The position numbers were made by a program, and so were the translations under genes. DNA of 64,000 nucleotides, from NCBI GenBank assembly GCA_014529385.2, contig CM043962.1:40712598-40776597 (forward strand), written 5' to 3'. Shown piece after piece: positions 1 to 10,367 of the stretch (position 1 is its first letter; every line of letters starts with the position of its first letter). Under the pieces are notes generated by a model that worked only from the letters and a program-made list of their open reading frames with translations, ran no database searches and had not been told where the DNA came from. This stretch comes from Adiantum capillus-veneris (Eukaryota > Streptophyta > Polypodiopsida > Polypodiales > Pteridaceae).

Positions 1-713
1 GCACAAATGTTCACTGAGAACATCACTAGACGTCTATAGTCATCTTGGTCAAGAGGGTAAGTTTGTGCAATTGGAGAGATGTCCTCTACTATGTATGGAT
101 CAATTGTGGTCAAGAGACGTATCATCCATTCTAACTCCTCAAAATTCCTCTCACACGCTAGCGTATTTACCAAATCCCATTCACATGCAAGCACCGGATA
201 GACTATGTGAAACACTTGTGCAAAGTAAAGAGGGTACCTCTCACCCAAGGTAGGAGTGGATGACTCTATCTTACTAGCCATATCTGTACACGTAGATAGA
301 TGATGGTTAGAGTGCAAATATTATAAGGGTCATGTCAAAAGGTCGTATCTTTATGCATAATGTGTTTTTATGATTTTGTGTTATGTATAGAACTTGTAGG
401 TTTCTAGATTTTTTGTTTTATGGCTCTTGCTTTTTTACCTTTTTTATTTTTATTTTTGTGAGTATAAGGCTTTATATATACATTCCCTAAGATTGGGAGT
501 TTGAGAGGTCAGATTGAGAGGGGAGTGAGTGAATGATGACTGTCAACAAACACTCCCCCCTTCCTTGGGAAGATCATACCTTTTGGAATGATGTCGTCAC
601 CTTTTGAAACCAATTGTTCCAAGTTGTTATGGATGAAGACTTTAGCCAATAGTTTTTGACCGCCCTATGCATTTCATCTAGTTGCAAGGGTGGTAAGGTA
701 CTCTCCCATGATT
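1..713. other. Left-flank DNA with no recognised gene
   Basis: I see no convincing coding region, tRNA or repeat boundary here. It lies downstream of minus-strand element A, so its 3' UTR or 3' LTR might be expected, but I found no match to the A 5' LTR (which on the plus strand begins TGTACGTTTTGTCG). The 3' LTR of A is therefore probably outside the window, or has been lost. Confidence 0.5.
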
Positions 714-1525
714 TTATTTTTGCACCATTGTTGTACGTGGTGAACTTACAACGAGAGGTGCAAACTCTTTTTTGTTTGTATGGATATGTACTATCGTAGG
801 TGGAGGTTGTGTCGAAGCTTCTATTTTTGTATAGGAACTACATGAAGAGCAAGAAGCTTCATTTGAATTCCCTGTTCCTGAGCTAGGTGGAACAAATCGT
901 TTTTTCTTCGATACCCAAACTAGCTCTGGAGCGGGTGTGTAGCATTCCGTGATTTTTTCCTTTCCACAATCTTCAATTCGTTTTGGAGCTACACAATTGG
1001 GCTCACATGGGTCGGGTGATAGGTAAGAGCACAACGTTTTGGCACCCAGATTCGATCATTTCCTTCATAGTAGCCTTGGACTTCCAATAATTTTTTAGGA
1101 ATCCAACACAACATTTTTTTACATTTCTTGGGGCGAGGTGGATGTCTCTTACCAGGCTCCTATTTTTTAGCACTAGCAATGGTCGTTAAAAAGCTTTAGG
1201 GACCCACTTGTATGTTTTCTTTGTTATATTAGGATGGGTCTTGTGTGTCTCAAGATTTATTTCAACCACAGAAGTTGAAGCTCTAGAGAGTTGGGCTATG
1301 GAGACATATGGTTCAACCTCTTAGACATGCAATGTTTTGGGTTTTATTTCCTTAAGAGGCAATATCTCAGGGACTATGGCTTGAGTGGCAGGGCTAAGAT
1401 TTAGTATCTGCGTTGTGACACCCCCAGTCCCCAATCAATAGTACATTTTGTGGCTATCATCCACGTTCATCCTAGGTTTATATTACCCTCCGTAGTTCCA
1501 GCAGGCATGACCAAAAAGTCTTGAG
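714..1525 (-). pseudogene. Element A, post-integrase coding remnant
   Basis: Degenerate coding sequence continues downstream of the integrase and protease-like segment of element A. One readable frame (1034-714) gives a Ser/Cys-rich 106-residue peptide. In another frame, at about 1108-1036, there is a clear peptide-like motif with WIPKKLLEVQGYYEGN followed by IWVPK. I do not know its function. It looks coding because the frame is compact, uses ordinary residues and has aromatic repeats. Frames shift several times between 1034 and 1525. It may be an extra 3' ORF of the retroelement, or the start of another gag-like region brought in by rearrangement. Confidence 0.4.
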
Positions 1526-2449
1526 CTACAACCCCGTTGTCATAACTGACAGAAGTGTGCCAGAATCCAAAACCGTGGTTTTTTTCTTGTTCACACCCTT
1601 GACTTGGATAATACTCTTAGATAGAGATGGCTTTCCTAACTGACACCACACCCCATATGATAGCAAATTATACTTAGCACCCATGTCCAATAAGGCATTA
1701 TATAGCACTTTTTCATAGGTGCTATTTATCTCAATAGGGTATCGTAGAGGTGTGTCAGAGTCCAACCAATCACCCTCTGTCTCAACGTGGAATGCATGTG
1801 TAACTCCCAGGTTGGTCTCTCGTTGACATCTTCTACGTTGTTGTCGCTCCTTAGCCTCAGCTTGAGCTTGTACCTTCTTCAACTCGGCTTGTGCCTTGGC
1901 TGCCTTTTTCTTATGGATGGCATGTAGTTCCTCTTGGCTTAAAGGATCATAATATCTTTTAAATTTACTCCCATTGAGGAATCCAATGGTTTCTACTCCA
2001 TCAAGAGTTTCGACCCAAATGGTACCTTGTGGGGTGATTTTCCATACTCTAAATGGTCCTTTTCGCGCATATTTCAACTTTTTCTTCTCGTTACGTAGTC
2101 CATACATAAGGACTTTATCAGCAACATTGATATCTTTCTCCTTTAGATGACGGTCAAACCATTTTTTCCTTCTATCTTTCTCCACAAGTGCGTTTTGCAC
2201 AGCCAATTTTCTTTCTTCATCTAACCTCTCAAGGATATATAAATGCTCAACAAAAGCGTTACCGTCCCAACCTTCTTGTGAAGCTACACGTAGAGTAGGA
2301 ATTACAAACTCCCATGGCATAATTGCTTCTTGGTCATATACCATTTTGAATGGTGTACAATTAATAGCCACTTTGTAAGAAGTACGATAAGCCCATAGAG
2401 CTGAAGTCAGTTTCAAATCCCAATCTGTGCGATCCACCGTTTTGGTCAA
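1526..2449 (-). pseudogene. Element A integrase C-terminal half fused to a retropepsin-like segment
   Basis: This 307-residue frame begins inside the integrase core, just after the catalytic Glu region: residues near 10-25 read WDLKLTSALWAYRTSYK, a typical plant Ty3 integrase segment. A C-terminal domain follows (KGPFRVWKITPQG; then a KRYYDP tail). A Lys/Ala/Gln-rich linker of about 40 residues comes next. Residues of about 245-300 then resemble a retropepsin: ALLDMGAKYNLLSYGVWCQLG, where DMGA would correspond to the usual DTGA active site, and a later V-L-D-S-G-T. Proteases normally lie between Gag and RT, so this position is odd. The frame is continuous with the upstream integrase frame apart from stops at 2450-2495. 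Confidence 0.7.
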
Positions 2450-3082
2450 GATAGAAATTAAGGTCTTGTTGGTACTCTAAACTTGACCATTTGCTTATGG
2501 ATAATAATATGTGGACTTATGGTGAGCTATCATGAAGTTGGTAGTGAGTTCTTTTAGCACTCCATTTATTAAATGAGTGCCATTGTCACTCACAATCTCA
2601 AAGGGACAACCAAATCTTGTAATAATGTTCTCAAAGAGAAACTTGGTAGTTGACCTTGCATCAGTCCACTTTGTCACATAGTCAGTGGCTATGATAATAT
2701 ATCGAGATTGAGTGCTACAAGCTGCCGGACTAATTGGGCCTACAAAGTCTAAACCCCATTTTTCAAATGGTTGAGTCACTTTAATAGGATGTAAGGGCAT
2801 CTTATCCTTTCATTGTGTGATCTTGTAACGTTGGCATTCATCACATCCTTTTGAAAAAAGTGATGCATCTTTGAATAAGGTTGGCCACCAATAGCCTAAT
2901 TGTAACACCTTTCTAGCAGTTATTTCCTCTGAGAAATGTCCTCTGGCTATACCCATGTGGGCTTCTTGCAGTATGTATAAATACTCATCCTCACGGGCAC
3001 AACATCTAAGAATATTGTCCTTCCCTAGCTTGGAGAGAGTTCCTCCAATGAGAGAATAAGGTTCACATTCTTTTAACAGTTT
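2450..3082 (-). pseudogene. Element A integrase zinc finger and catalytic core, broken
   Basis: The readable part (2800-2495) carries the Ty3 integrase core: PFEKWGLDFVGPIS with the first catalytic Asp, and IVSDNGTHLIN with the second. The same frame continues past two stop codons at about 2480-2450; one of them (TAG) sits at the expected position of the catalytic Glu, in the conserved ANGQVE-type stretch. Between 2801 and 3082 the sequence should hold the HHCC zinc finger, but it is frame-shifted and I cannot trace it cleanly. Integrase inserts retroelement cDNA into the chromosome; this copy cannot make an active one. Confidence 0.7.
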
Positions 3083-3541
3083 TTAAGCTATATCCTTACG
3101 AAGCTCTTTGGGTGGAAAACCATTAACTAGAAAGTTCACAATCTTCTCACTCCATACAGGCATGGTCTCGACTAGAAAAATGGAAGTGTCGAGAAATTCA
3201 TCATCAACTCTAGTAGGGGCTCCACGATTGGGTATGCAGGATAAATGATCCACCATGACATGTCTTTTACCAGGTTTCACCACAACGGTAAGATCAAACT
3301 CAAGGAGAATTAACAACCATCGTGTAATTCTTCCCGTGGAACAAGGTTTATTTACTAGATACAACAAGGCTTGATGATCCACATAGAAAACAAACTTGCT
3401 GACAAGAAGGTAGTACCGAAATTTCTTCACTACGTAAATTATAGCTAAACCTTCCCGCTCTTTAGCGGTGTAGTTTCTCTCCGCATCACTCAATTGAGGA
3501 CTTACAAAGCTAATGGGGTAATCCAATTTATGTTCTCTTGG
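3083..3541 (-). pseudogene. Element A RNase H domain
   Basis: The 147-residue frame 3526-3083 matches a Ty3 RNase H: PISFVSPQLSDAERNYTAKE near the start, KFVFYVDHQALLYLVN in the middle and RITRWLLILLEFDLTV after it, as in plant Ty3 polyproteins. It follows RT in pol and would degrade RNA in RNA/DNA hybrids. The coding sequence is cut at 3541 by insertion of element H and resumes at 8911, where the duplicated target TTGAG is found. The N-terminal Asp-containing strand of RNase H lies on the other side of the insertion. Confidence 0.8.
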
Positions 3542-3917
3542 TTGAGTGTAATGTACCCAATATTTTTCAATAAAAATATTTTATTCACTTTGTAAATATT
3601 TAAGGTTCACATTTTGTTAAGTCATAATGCGTTCAAACGAAATGATCGGATTGAAAATCGAACTCTGGAACTATTACTTATGGTCTTTATTCACATAAAA
3701 ACTATAGGTTGATGGGAAACTTAGGGCCTCAAAATGGTATCTAATGATAAGAGTTGACCCTTTATGAAAGAGAGAGCAATTTTAGAAAAGGATGAGTATT
3801 TTTAGGAAAGAAAGAGGAGGGAGTTAAGTTTAGAGTTCTTGTCTTAGAGGCCAAGCTTCTTCTAATATTAGAGAATCTAATCCGCTCATCGGAATCCGTG
3901 TCCAAAAAAAAACAAAA

Positions 3918-3919
<2 letters not shown>

Positions 3920-3990
<71 letters not shown>
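3920..3990. repeat. (AT)n microsatellite in element H 5' LTR
   Basis: About 35 AT units, absent from the matching place in the 3' LTR (about 7140-7170), so the tract expanded after insertion of H. Confidence 0.95.
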
Positions 3991-3997
<7 letters not shown>

Positions 3998-4064
3998 GAA
4001 GCCATGAACGTGCGCGAACTTATCTCTCCTTGCTTCCCTCTGTTCTTAGCTAGCCTTGAGAGCC

Positions 4065-4073
4065 TATATAAAG
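4065..4073 (+). promoter_or_regulatory. TATA box of element H 5' LTR
   Basis: TATATAAAG in the context AGCCTATATAAAGACCCC, repeated in the sister LTR at 7237. Transcription would be expected to begin roughly 30 bp downstream, placing the U3/R border near 4100. Sequence match only; transcription is not shown. Confidence 0.65.
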
Positions 4074-4287
4074 ACCCCTCTCTCTTCACTTTGAGACACA
4101 GACTCACACTCTCAGAAGCGGAAGCTCTCTTGCTTTGAAGTTGGAGTTACCTTCTCTCCCTCAAGATCTTAACCTCAAGACATCTCCATCTCCAAGTCTT
4201 CTCTACCATCGTTGTATTGCCCTTCGGATTCTTGAGTTCTCTTTCTCTCTTTTCCTTTTCTCTACCTCGTTTTACAATGGCCCCGAA

Positions 4288-4500
4288 ATGAGTGATCAAA
4301 GCTCAAAGCACGCTCATGTCGCTCCAACTCCAAGAAAGGTGCAAAGGAAGGCATCAACTACTTCAATTATAGCTCAAGTGGAGATTTCGGTTGCGGAAGA
4401 AGTCGAAGTCGTCCAGCCTCAAACATGGGAGGTAATCAAACATGTCGCTAATTTAGTAAGACAATTTTATAATTTTTCATTGCTATTCATGTTTACCTAG
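4288..4500 (+). other. Short reading frame inside element H LTR, ending near a splice-donor-like site
   Basis: Downstream of the TATA box the LTR carries ATG AGT GAT (MSD) and a frame of about 65 residues ending VVQPQTWEVIKHVANLV. It is followed directly by a GTAAG sequence (TTAGTAAGAC; CTGGTAAGAT in the sister LTR). The sister LTR keeps the same ATG and the VVQPQT-EVI-HV-NLV end but has a one-base indel that changes the middle. I do not recognise the peptide. It could be a leader exon with a 5' splice site, an upstream ORF, or chance. An open frame in both copies argues weakly for function before insertion. Confidence 0.25.
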
Positions 4501-5380
4501 GAAGCTAAGCATATGGATTTCCTTAAACTGTCCAAAGAACATGATTCTATCACAAGAAACAAGCATATGTTTTCATAGATTAGTGAAAGAATTGTATGAT
4601 AAATTGACATTGTTTGTTGAATTGTTATTGCTTAATAAATTGTTATTGTTTGAAAAGTTAATACTGGTTGATATAAAGAATTGGTTGATCATGTTGAAGA
4701 ATCATTCAAAGAGAAGAATTGTTGAAAGAATATCTCTTGTTTCTCGCGAATAGCGAGGTGATTCCGTGGTTCACGGAGGTTAAGCTGAGGTTATCGGCTC
4801 TCTTTTGTTTGTATATGTAAAACAATGTGGTAGTAATTAGAAATAAAGATAAAAAGTGTGAGTGTGGGGTGGAAAGTGGGGGCTGCCTCAGGTTTCCAGT
4901 CAAGGATGGGTGGTCTTGATTAGTCAAGAAACTCTCCACTCCCTCTTATTGAGATAAGTGAAACTAGAGACTCATTGTGCCAAGAGTCGAGACGTCCCAA
5001 ATCTACGTGTCCCTGAAAGCTATGAACCTGATTAGTCGAGTTAATTTAGACTAAGTCTCATATAATAATTATGGTTTATGGATGATGATCGTGCCTCTTA
5101 AACGTGGGCAAAAGGCATTGTTTATGGATTCTAAATATGTCAATGGGATTTCATCTTTATGTTAGGAAACGCTTTCATTAGAATCCTTAATTTATCATAC
5201 TAGCATGTGGTGTATGACTCTTATAACCACGAACACAATGGATAGAGGACTTCCTCTCTTTTGTTGCTCGTATCTCTACTTTGTGGAAATGGGGTAGGGT
5301 GTCGTCAAACAAAAAAGGAGAATAAAGGAAGGCCATCTATCAAGTTTCCCCAATCTTCTTGAGGTTGGGGACTTCACAAT

Positions 5381-5392
5381 TGGTATCAGAGC
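5381..5392 (+). promoter_or_regulatory. Primer-binding site of element H (initiator tRNA-Met type)
   Basis: TGGTATCAGAGC begins 2 bp after the 5' LTR. This is the standard complement of the 3' end of plant initiator tRNA-Met and fixes the plus orientation of H. Confidence 0.9.
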
Positions 5393-5619
5393 TTGAGTTA
5401 AAAATATTTAATTAGCTACTTCAAGCTCCCTCATATGTATGGTTTTCATACCCATTACCCGACTCGGAGAGATATTATAATAGGCCAATTGATGTGTACC
5501 ATAGTTATGGTTGAAACCTCCATTAAGTTTTCTCATGGAGAGATCTTTTGTAGACCCCTATATGACATTTTAATAACTTTATGATTAGAAGATTGAGTTG
5601 TTTTTCTACAAAGAAATTG

Positions 5620-5845
5620 TTTGACTAGTTAAGTCATGTAAGTGAGTTTTTTGTGTGGATTGAATGAGCCATGACTGGTTAAGTCATGTGATTGAGATAA
5701 TCATGACTGGTTAAGTCATGTGAGTAAGTTTTGATGGACTGGTTAAGTCAAGATTGGTTATGTCATGTGATTGAGTTTTAATGAATCGGATAAGTAATGA
5801 TTGGTTAAGTCATATGATTGAGCTTTTAGTGGACTAGATAAGTCT
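5620..5845 (+). repeat. Leader hairpin repeats in element H, between primer site and gag
   Basis: About six imperfect copies of a 30-50-bp unit built around TGACTGGTTAAGTCATGTGATTG. Two copies (5671-5687 and 5703-5719) read ATGACT-GGTTA-AGTCAT, a 6-bp-arm hairpin; the others are decayed forms. The location, between primer-binding site and gag start, is where LTR elements carry packaging and dimerisation signals. That role is an inference from position only. Confidence 0.7.
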
Positions 5846-5886
5846 AAGTTTAGAAAGTACCCTATTGATTTGAATTATTATAAACA

Positions 5887-6668
5887 TTGATGTTTACTCA
5901 GGGGAATCCTCAAATCACTTCTACGTTGGAAAATCCTCAGAACGATGTTATTTATACGGAGAGTCAGGAGAAGAATTTGTTTCTCAAACAAATGCAGCCA
6001 CCTTCTTTTAAAGGAGAGAGTGATGATATTGAGAAATATGCAGAAGTATGGATTGAAGCTATGGATGATTACTTCTCTGCTGCAAGGACCACATCTGCAA
6101 ATCAAACAATATTAGGGATATTTCGTCTCTCAGGGGAAGCGAAATTATGGTGAAAACAACATTGTCGTAACATGGGAGTGTTGGAGAACTCTCAGAGTTG
6201 GTTGAAATCAACAAGAGGTGAAGGAAAGATACTTACCCTCTGCCCATGAAGCAATAAAGATGAATGAGTTCTTTAGCTTGAAACAATACAATTTTATCAT
6301 TGGAAGAGTACTACTCAAAGTTTATAAGGCTTATACGTTACACACCATCAATGACCATAGAGCAGCAGGTAGCTTGTTTTCATCAAGGTTTAAGAGAACC
6401 AATTAGTTCGCGATTGGAAACCCTGAAACCTACCACTGTACAAGATGCTTTACTACGAGCCAAACCTTTAATGAAGGAACAAGGGATTACAAGAAGAATT
6501 GAACAGAATCAAAGCTTTAAAGATACCCGACCACAAATAGCTTATGCTGCTAATGTGCAAGATCGTCCACGCTTGAATGTTCGATGCTTTGAATGTGGAG
6601 AGTTGGAACATTATCGAAACTCTTGTCCATGGTTGACTTATGAAGCAGGCTGGAGCAGTAGCAAGTAA
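5887..6668 (+). pseudogene. Element H Gag
   Basis: Three overlapping frames together read as a Ty3-type Gag. The capsid segment comes first (PPSFKGESDDIEKYAEVW; then GIFRLSGEAKLW at about residue 80), then an EEYYSKFIRLIRYTP segment near 6300, then a single zinc knuckle CFECGELEHYRNSC (about 6584-6627), which keeps the CX2CX4HX4C pattern. Frames break near 6150 and 6300. After the knuckle there are only about 120 bp to the 3' LTR and no protease, RT or integrase, so this was a Gag-only element. Gag would form virus-like particles and bind the element RNA. Confidence 0.8.
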
Positions 6669-7236
6669 ATCAGACTAAAGACACCACTCTTTTGGATATA
6701 ATAATGGTCGAGATAGTAAGTAGAACAAGAGTATCCTCACTTTTCTTGAGATGAGGACATCTCGAATTCCTAAGTTGGGAAGAATGTAATGTACCCAATA
6801 TGTTTCAATAAAAGTATTTTATTCACTTTGCAAATATTTAAGGTTCACATTTTGTTAAGTCATAATGCATTCAAACGAAACGATCGGATTGAAAATCGGA
6901 CTTTGGAACTATTACTTATGGTTTTTATTCACTTACAAACTATAGGTTGATGGGAAACTTAAGCCTCAAGATGGTATCTAATGATAAGAGTTGACCCTTT
7001 AAGAAAGAGAGAGCAATTTTAGGAAAGGATGGGTATCTTTAGAAAAGAAAGAGGAGGGTGTTAAGTTTAGAGTTCTTGTTTTGAAAGCCAAGCTTCTTCT
7101 AATAATAGAGAATCGAATTCAAGCATCGGAATCCGTGTCCACAAAAAACAAAAAACAAAAAAACTAATAGAAGCCGCGAACGTGCACGTACTTATCTCTC
7201 CTTGCTTCCCTCTATTCTTAGCTGGCCTTGAGAGCC

Positions 7237-7245
7237 TATATAAAG
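7237..7245 (+). promoter_or_regulatory. TATA box of element H 3' LTR
   Basis: TATATAAAG in the same context as at 4065. Because this is the 3' LTR, any transcription from it would read out rightward, antisense to element A. Confidence 0.6.
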
Positions 7246-7994
7246 ACCCCTCTCCCTTCACTTTGAAGACACATACACACACTCTCAGAAGCGGAAGCTC
7301 TCTTGCCTTGACGTCGGAGTCACCTTCTCTTCCTCAAGCTCTTACCCTCAATCCATTTCCATCTCCAAGTCTTCTCTACCATCGTCGTGTTGCCCTTTGG
7401 ATTCTTTAGTTCTCTTTCTCTCTTTCCCTTTTCTCTACCTCATTACGATGGCCCCGAAATGAGTGACTCGAAGCTCGAAGCACGCTTATGTCTCTCCAAC
7501 TCCAAGAGAGGTGCAAAGGAAGGCATCAACTACTTCAACTATAGCTCAAGCGAATGTTCCGGCTTTGCAGAAGAATTCAAAGTCGTCCAGCCTCAAACAC
7601 GGGAGGTAATCGAACATGTCGTTAATCTGGTAAGATAATTTTATAATTCTGCATTGCTATTCATGTTGACTTGGGAAGCTAAGCATATGGATTCCCTTAA
7701 ACTATCCAAGAAACGTGATTCTATCACAAGAAACAAGTATATGTTTTCATAGATTAGTGAAAGAACTGTTTGATAAATTGACATTGTTTGTTGAATTGTT
7801 ATTGCTTAATAAATTGTTATTGTTTGATAAGTTGATACTGGTTGATATAAAGAGTTGATTGATCATATTGAAGAATCATTCAAAGAGAAGAATTGTTGAA
7901 AGAATATCTCTTGTTTCTCGCGAATAGCAAGGTGATTCCGTGGTTAGCGGAGATTAAGCTGAGGTTATCCGCTCTCTTTTGTTCCTCTCAACTA

Positions 7995-8115
7995 GCGGGA
8001 TGCCTCGTGGGAGCGGGATGCCTCGCGGTTAGCAAGATGCCTCGAGGGTAGCGGGATTCCTGGGGGTTAGCAAGATTCCTTGTGGGTAGCGGGATGCCTC
8101 GCGGTTAGCGAGATG
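7995..8115 (+). repeat. Minisatellite in element H 3' LTR
   Basis: Six or so units of about 19-24 bp, each a variant of AGCGGGATGCCTCGCGGTT. It is more GC-rich than its surroundings and absent from the 5' LTR because of the 354-bp deletion there. Confidence 0.8.
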
Positions 8116-8910
8116 GAAAGGTTGCGCAATTCGCTGTTAGCGAATAAATCCTTTGCAAAGGCTTTGTTGGTTAGACAGAGAAAGTCCGCGGGTAGCGGGC
8201 AAATCATGAGAAATTGAAAATGTTATTTTTGTTAAATAATAGGGTTGTCTTCATTAGGCCTTGTTTGAATTTTTTTGTTATTGTTTGAAGGGCTATATAA
8301 GGGAATCTATGTCTGGAATTAATTAAGAAACACTGTTTGTATATGTAAAACACTGTGGTAGTAATGAGAAATCAAGATAAAAAGTGTGAGTGTGGGGTGG
8401 AAAGTGGGGACAGGCTCGGGTTGCCAGTCAAGGATGGGTGGTCTCAATTAGTCAAGAAACTCTCCACTCCCTCTTATTGAGAGAAGTGAAACTAGAGACT
8501 CATTGTGCCAAGAGTCGAGACGTCCCAAATGTACGTGTCCATGAAAGCTATGAACCTGATTAGTCGAGTTAATTTAGACTAAGTCTCATATCATATTTAT
8601 GGTTTATGGATGATGGTCGTGCCTCTTAAACATGGAAAAAAAGGGGTTGTTTATGGATTCTAAATATGTCAATGGGATTTCATCTTTATGTTAGGAAACA
8701 ACTTTCATTAGAATCCTTGATTTATCGTCTTGGCTTGTGCCGTATGACTCTTATAACCACTAACACGATGGATAGAGAACTTCCTCTCTTCTGTTGCTCG
8801 TATCTCTACTTTGTGGAAACGGAGTAGGGTGTCGTCCAAAAAAGGAGAATAAAGGAAGGCCATCTATCAAGTTGTCCCAATCTTCCTGGGTTTGGGGACC
8901 TCACATTGAG

Positions 8911-10099
8911 CTAGAACACACCCAATAGAAAAGTTTGATGCATCAATATGCACATGGAAAATTATATTTCAATCGGGCACTCGTAAAATGGGAGTGCTTG
9001 TCAAGGTCTTTTTTAATGACTCATAAGCATGGTCACACTCCGCAGTCCAGTGGAACTCAATAAGAAACTTGTACAAAGGACGAGCTATCTCGGCAAAGTT
9101 TAAAATAAACAGCCAATAATAACCAACATGGCCCATGAATCTTTGAACTCCTTTATAGTTCGTAGGCGGTGGCAAATCAGCAATGGCTTTAATTTTGCTC
9201 TTATCTGTGGAAATCCCATTTTTGAACACTATATGCCCTAAAATGACTCCATGTTTAACCCAAAATTGGCATTTGAAAGGGTTTAAGGAAATGCGATAAG
9301 ATCTGCACTTGTCAAACACTTTTGGTGAACATAATAGATGTTCTTTCCAAGAGGAATAAACACAAAGGTCATCTAAGAAAGCTTTACAAAACTACCTTAA
9401 ATATTCTCTAAAAGTAGTGTTTATCAATCTTTCACAGGTAGCAGGGGCATTTGTTAAGCCAAAAGCCATAACACAAAATGCGAACACTCCAAATTCTTCT
9501 ATAAAGACTGTTTTAGCTTGGTCCTCTAGCGCAATTGTGATTTGATTAGAGTACCCATCTAAAAATCTATAAGCTTCCTTCCCTGCAACTCTTTCAAGCA
9601 CATGTTCCGAATATGGCAAGGGGTAATGGTCCCTCGTAGTGGCGACATTGACCTTCTTGAGATTCACGCACACTCTAAGTTTCCCATTATTTTTTGGCAC
9701 AATAACTATTGGAGACACCCATTCAGAGTGCTCAATAGACTATATGAATCCTCATTTCACAAGCTTTTCAATCTCTTCTTGAACGATCGTTGTATACTTA
9801 GGATTCATTGGGTAGGGTCGTTGCTGAACTGGTTTAGCCATGCTATTCATGGGGATTGTGTGTTGCACCACGGAAGGTGGAACGCCTTTCATATCATGAT
9901 ATGTCCAAGCCAATATATCCCTGAATTCTTTGAGAAGTTCTTTAAGTACATACTCCTTAGTCTCTGTCAAATCTTGGGCAATGAAGACAGGTTTGGACTC
10001 CTCACCTAGGTCTGCTAACTCTATTTCCTTAATTATTGTTGGACCATAATAGACTCCATTTCTTCCATCGATAGGTTTTCTTTGAGCCTTTGTATACAC
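8911..10099 (-). pseudogene. Element A reverse transcriptase (N-terminal linker to thumb)
   Basis: Three frames on the minus strand make up a Ty3 RT of Tat/Athila type. In order: the linker with ILAWTYHDMKGVPPSVVQHT and KPVQQRPYPMNPKY (10099-9752), the fingers and palm with VIVPKNNGKLRVCVNLKK, PLPYSEHVLERVAG and FCVMAFGLTNAPAT (9718-9392), and the thumb with LGHIVF...GISTDKSKIKAI and VQRFMGHVGYYWLF (9319-8969). The F-x-DD active-site segment falls in the broken stretch around 9330-9390. The frame then runs into RNase H across the nested element H. RT copies the element RNA into cDNA. This copy has several frameshifts. Confidence 0.85.
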
Positions 10100-10367
10100 A
10101 ACCTTACACTCCTCCGTGGTGTAGGATTTGAAATGATCGGGTGCAAGGTGTAAGTCTGTGGGGTCTTGTTGTTCAATGGACTATGATTTCACTTTTGCTT
10201 CCTTTTGTTGTTGAGCTAACTCTCGATTTTGTCTTCTCCTTACAGTACGGCTCAACTTTTGCTTCTTTGTAGCCTCTAGTTGTGCGATGTCAAGGGGTTG
10301 TGGACTACACGACATAACACTTTCAAGGTATTCACCCTAGTTATCTTATGTAGGTCATTGTGTTCTC

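Larger units (their letters stand above)
3547..5378 (+). repeat. Element H 5' LTR
   Basis: 1832-bp LTR, TG...CA. Compared with the 3' copy it lacks 354 bp (equivalent to 7984-8337). The gap is bounded by the 4-bp microhomology TGTT, suggesting a simple deletion. It has gained an (AT)n tract at about 3920-3990 where the sister LTR has an A-rich CAAAAAAC stretch. It contains a core promoter at 4065 and a short reading frame at 4288. Confidence 0.9.
3547..8905 (+). mobile_element. Element H: gag-only (TR-GAG-type) LTR retrotransposon nested in A
   Basis: Two long direct repeats begin TGTAATGTACCC (3547 and 6785) and end TTCACA or CTCACA (5378 and 8905). They enclose 1406 bp with a primer-binding site and a broken gag but no pol. 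The 5 bp before the left LTR (3542-3546, TTGAG) recur directly after the right LTR (8906-8910), a clean target-site duplication. The element interrupts RNase H of minus-strand element A. With Gag only, it matches the published non-autonomous class called TR-GAG and must have relied on another element for RT and integrase. The LTRs have diverged by point changes and large indels, so the insertion is not recent. Confidence 0.9.
6785..8905 (+). repeat. Element H 3' LTR
   Basis: 2121-bp LTR that keeps a 354-bp block missing from the 5' copy. The block holds a minisatellite of about 20 bp (7995-8115, six or more units around GCGGGATGCCTCGCGGTTA) and a second TATA-like sequence (8294-8300, TATATAA). 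It ends CTCACA followed by the target duplication. Confidence 0.9.

Noticed and set aside
5620-5845. CRISPR-like spaced repeats
   Set aside because: Eukaryotic retroelement context, imperfect repeats, no uniform spacers.
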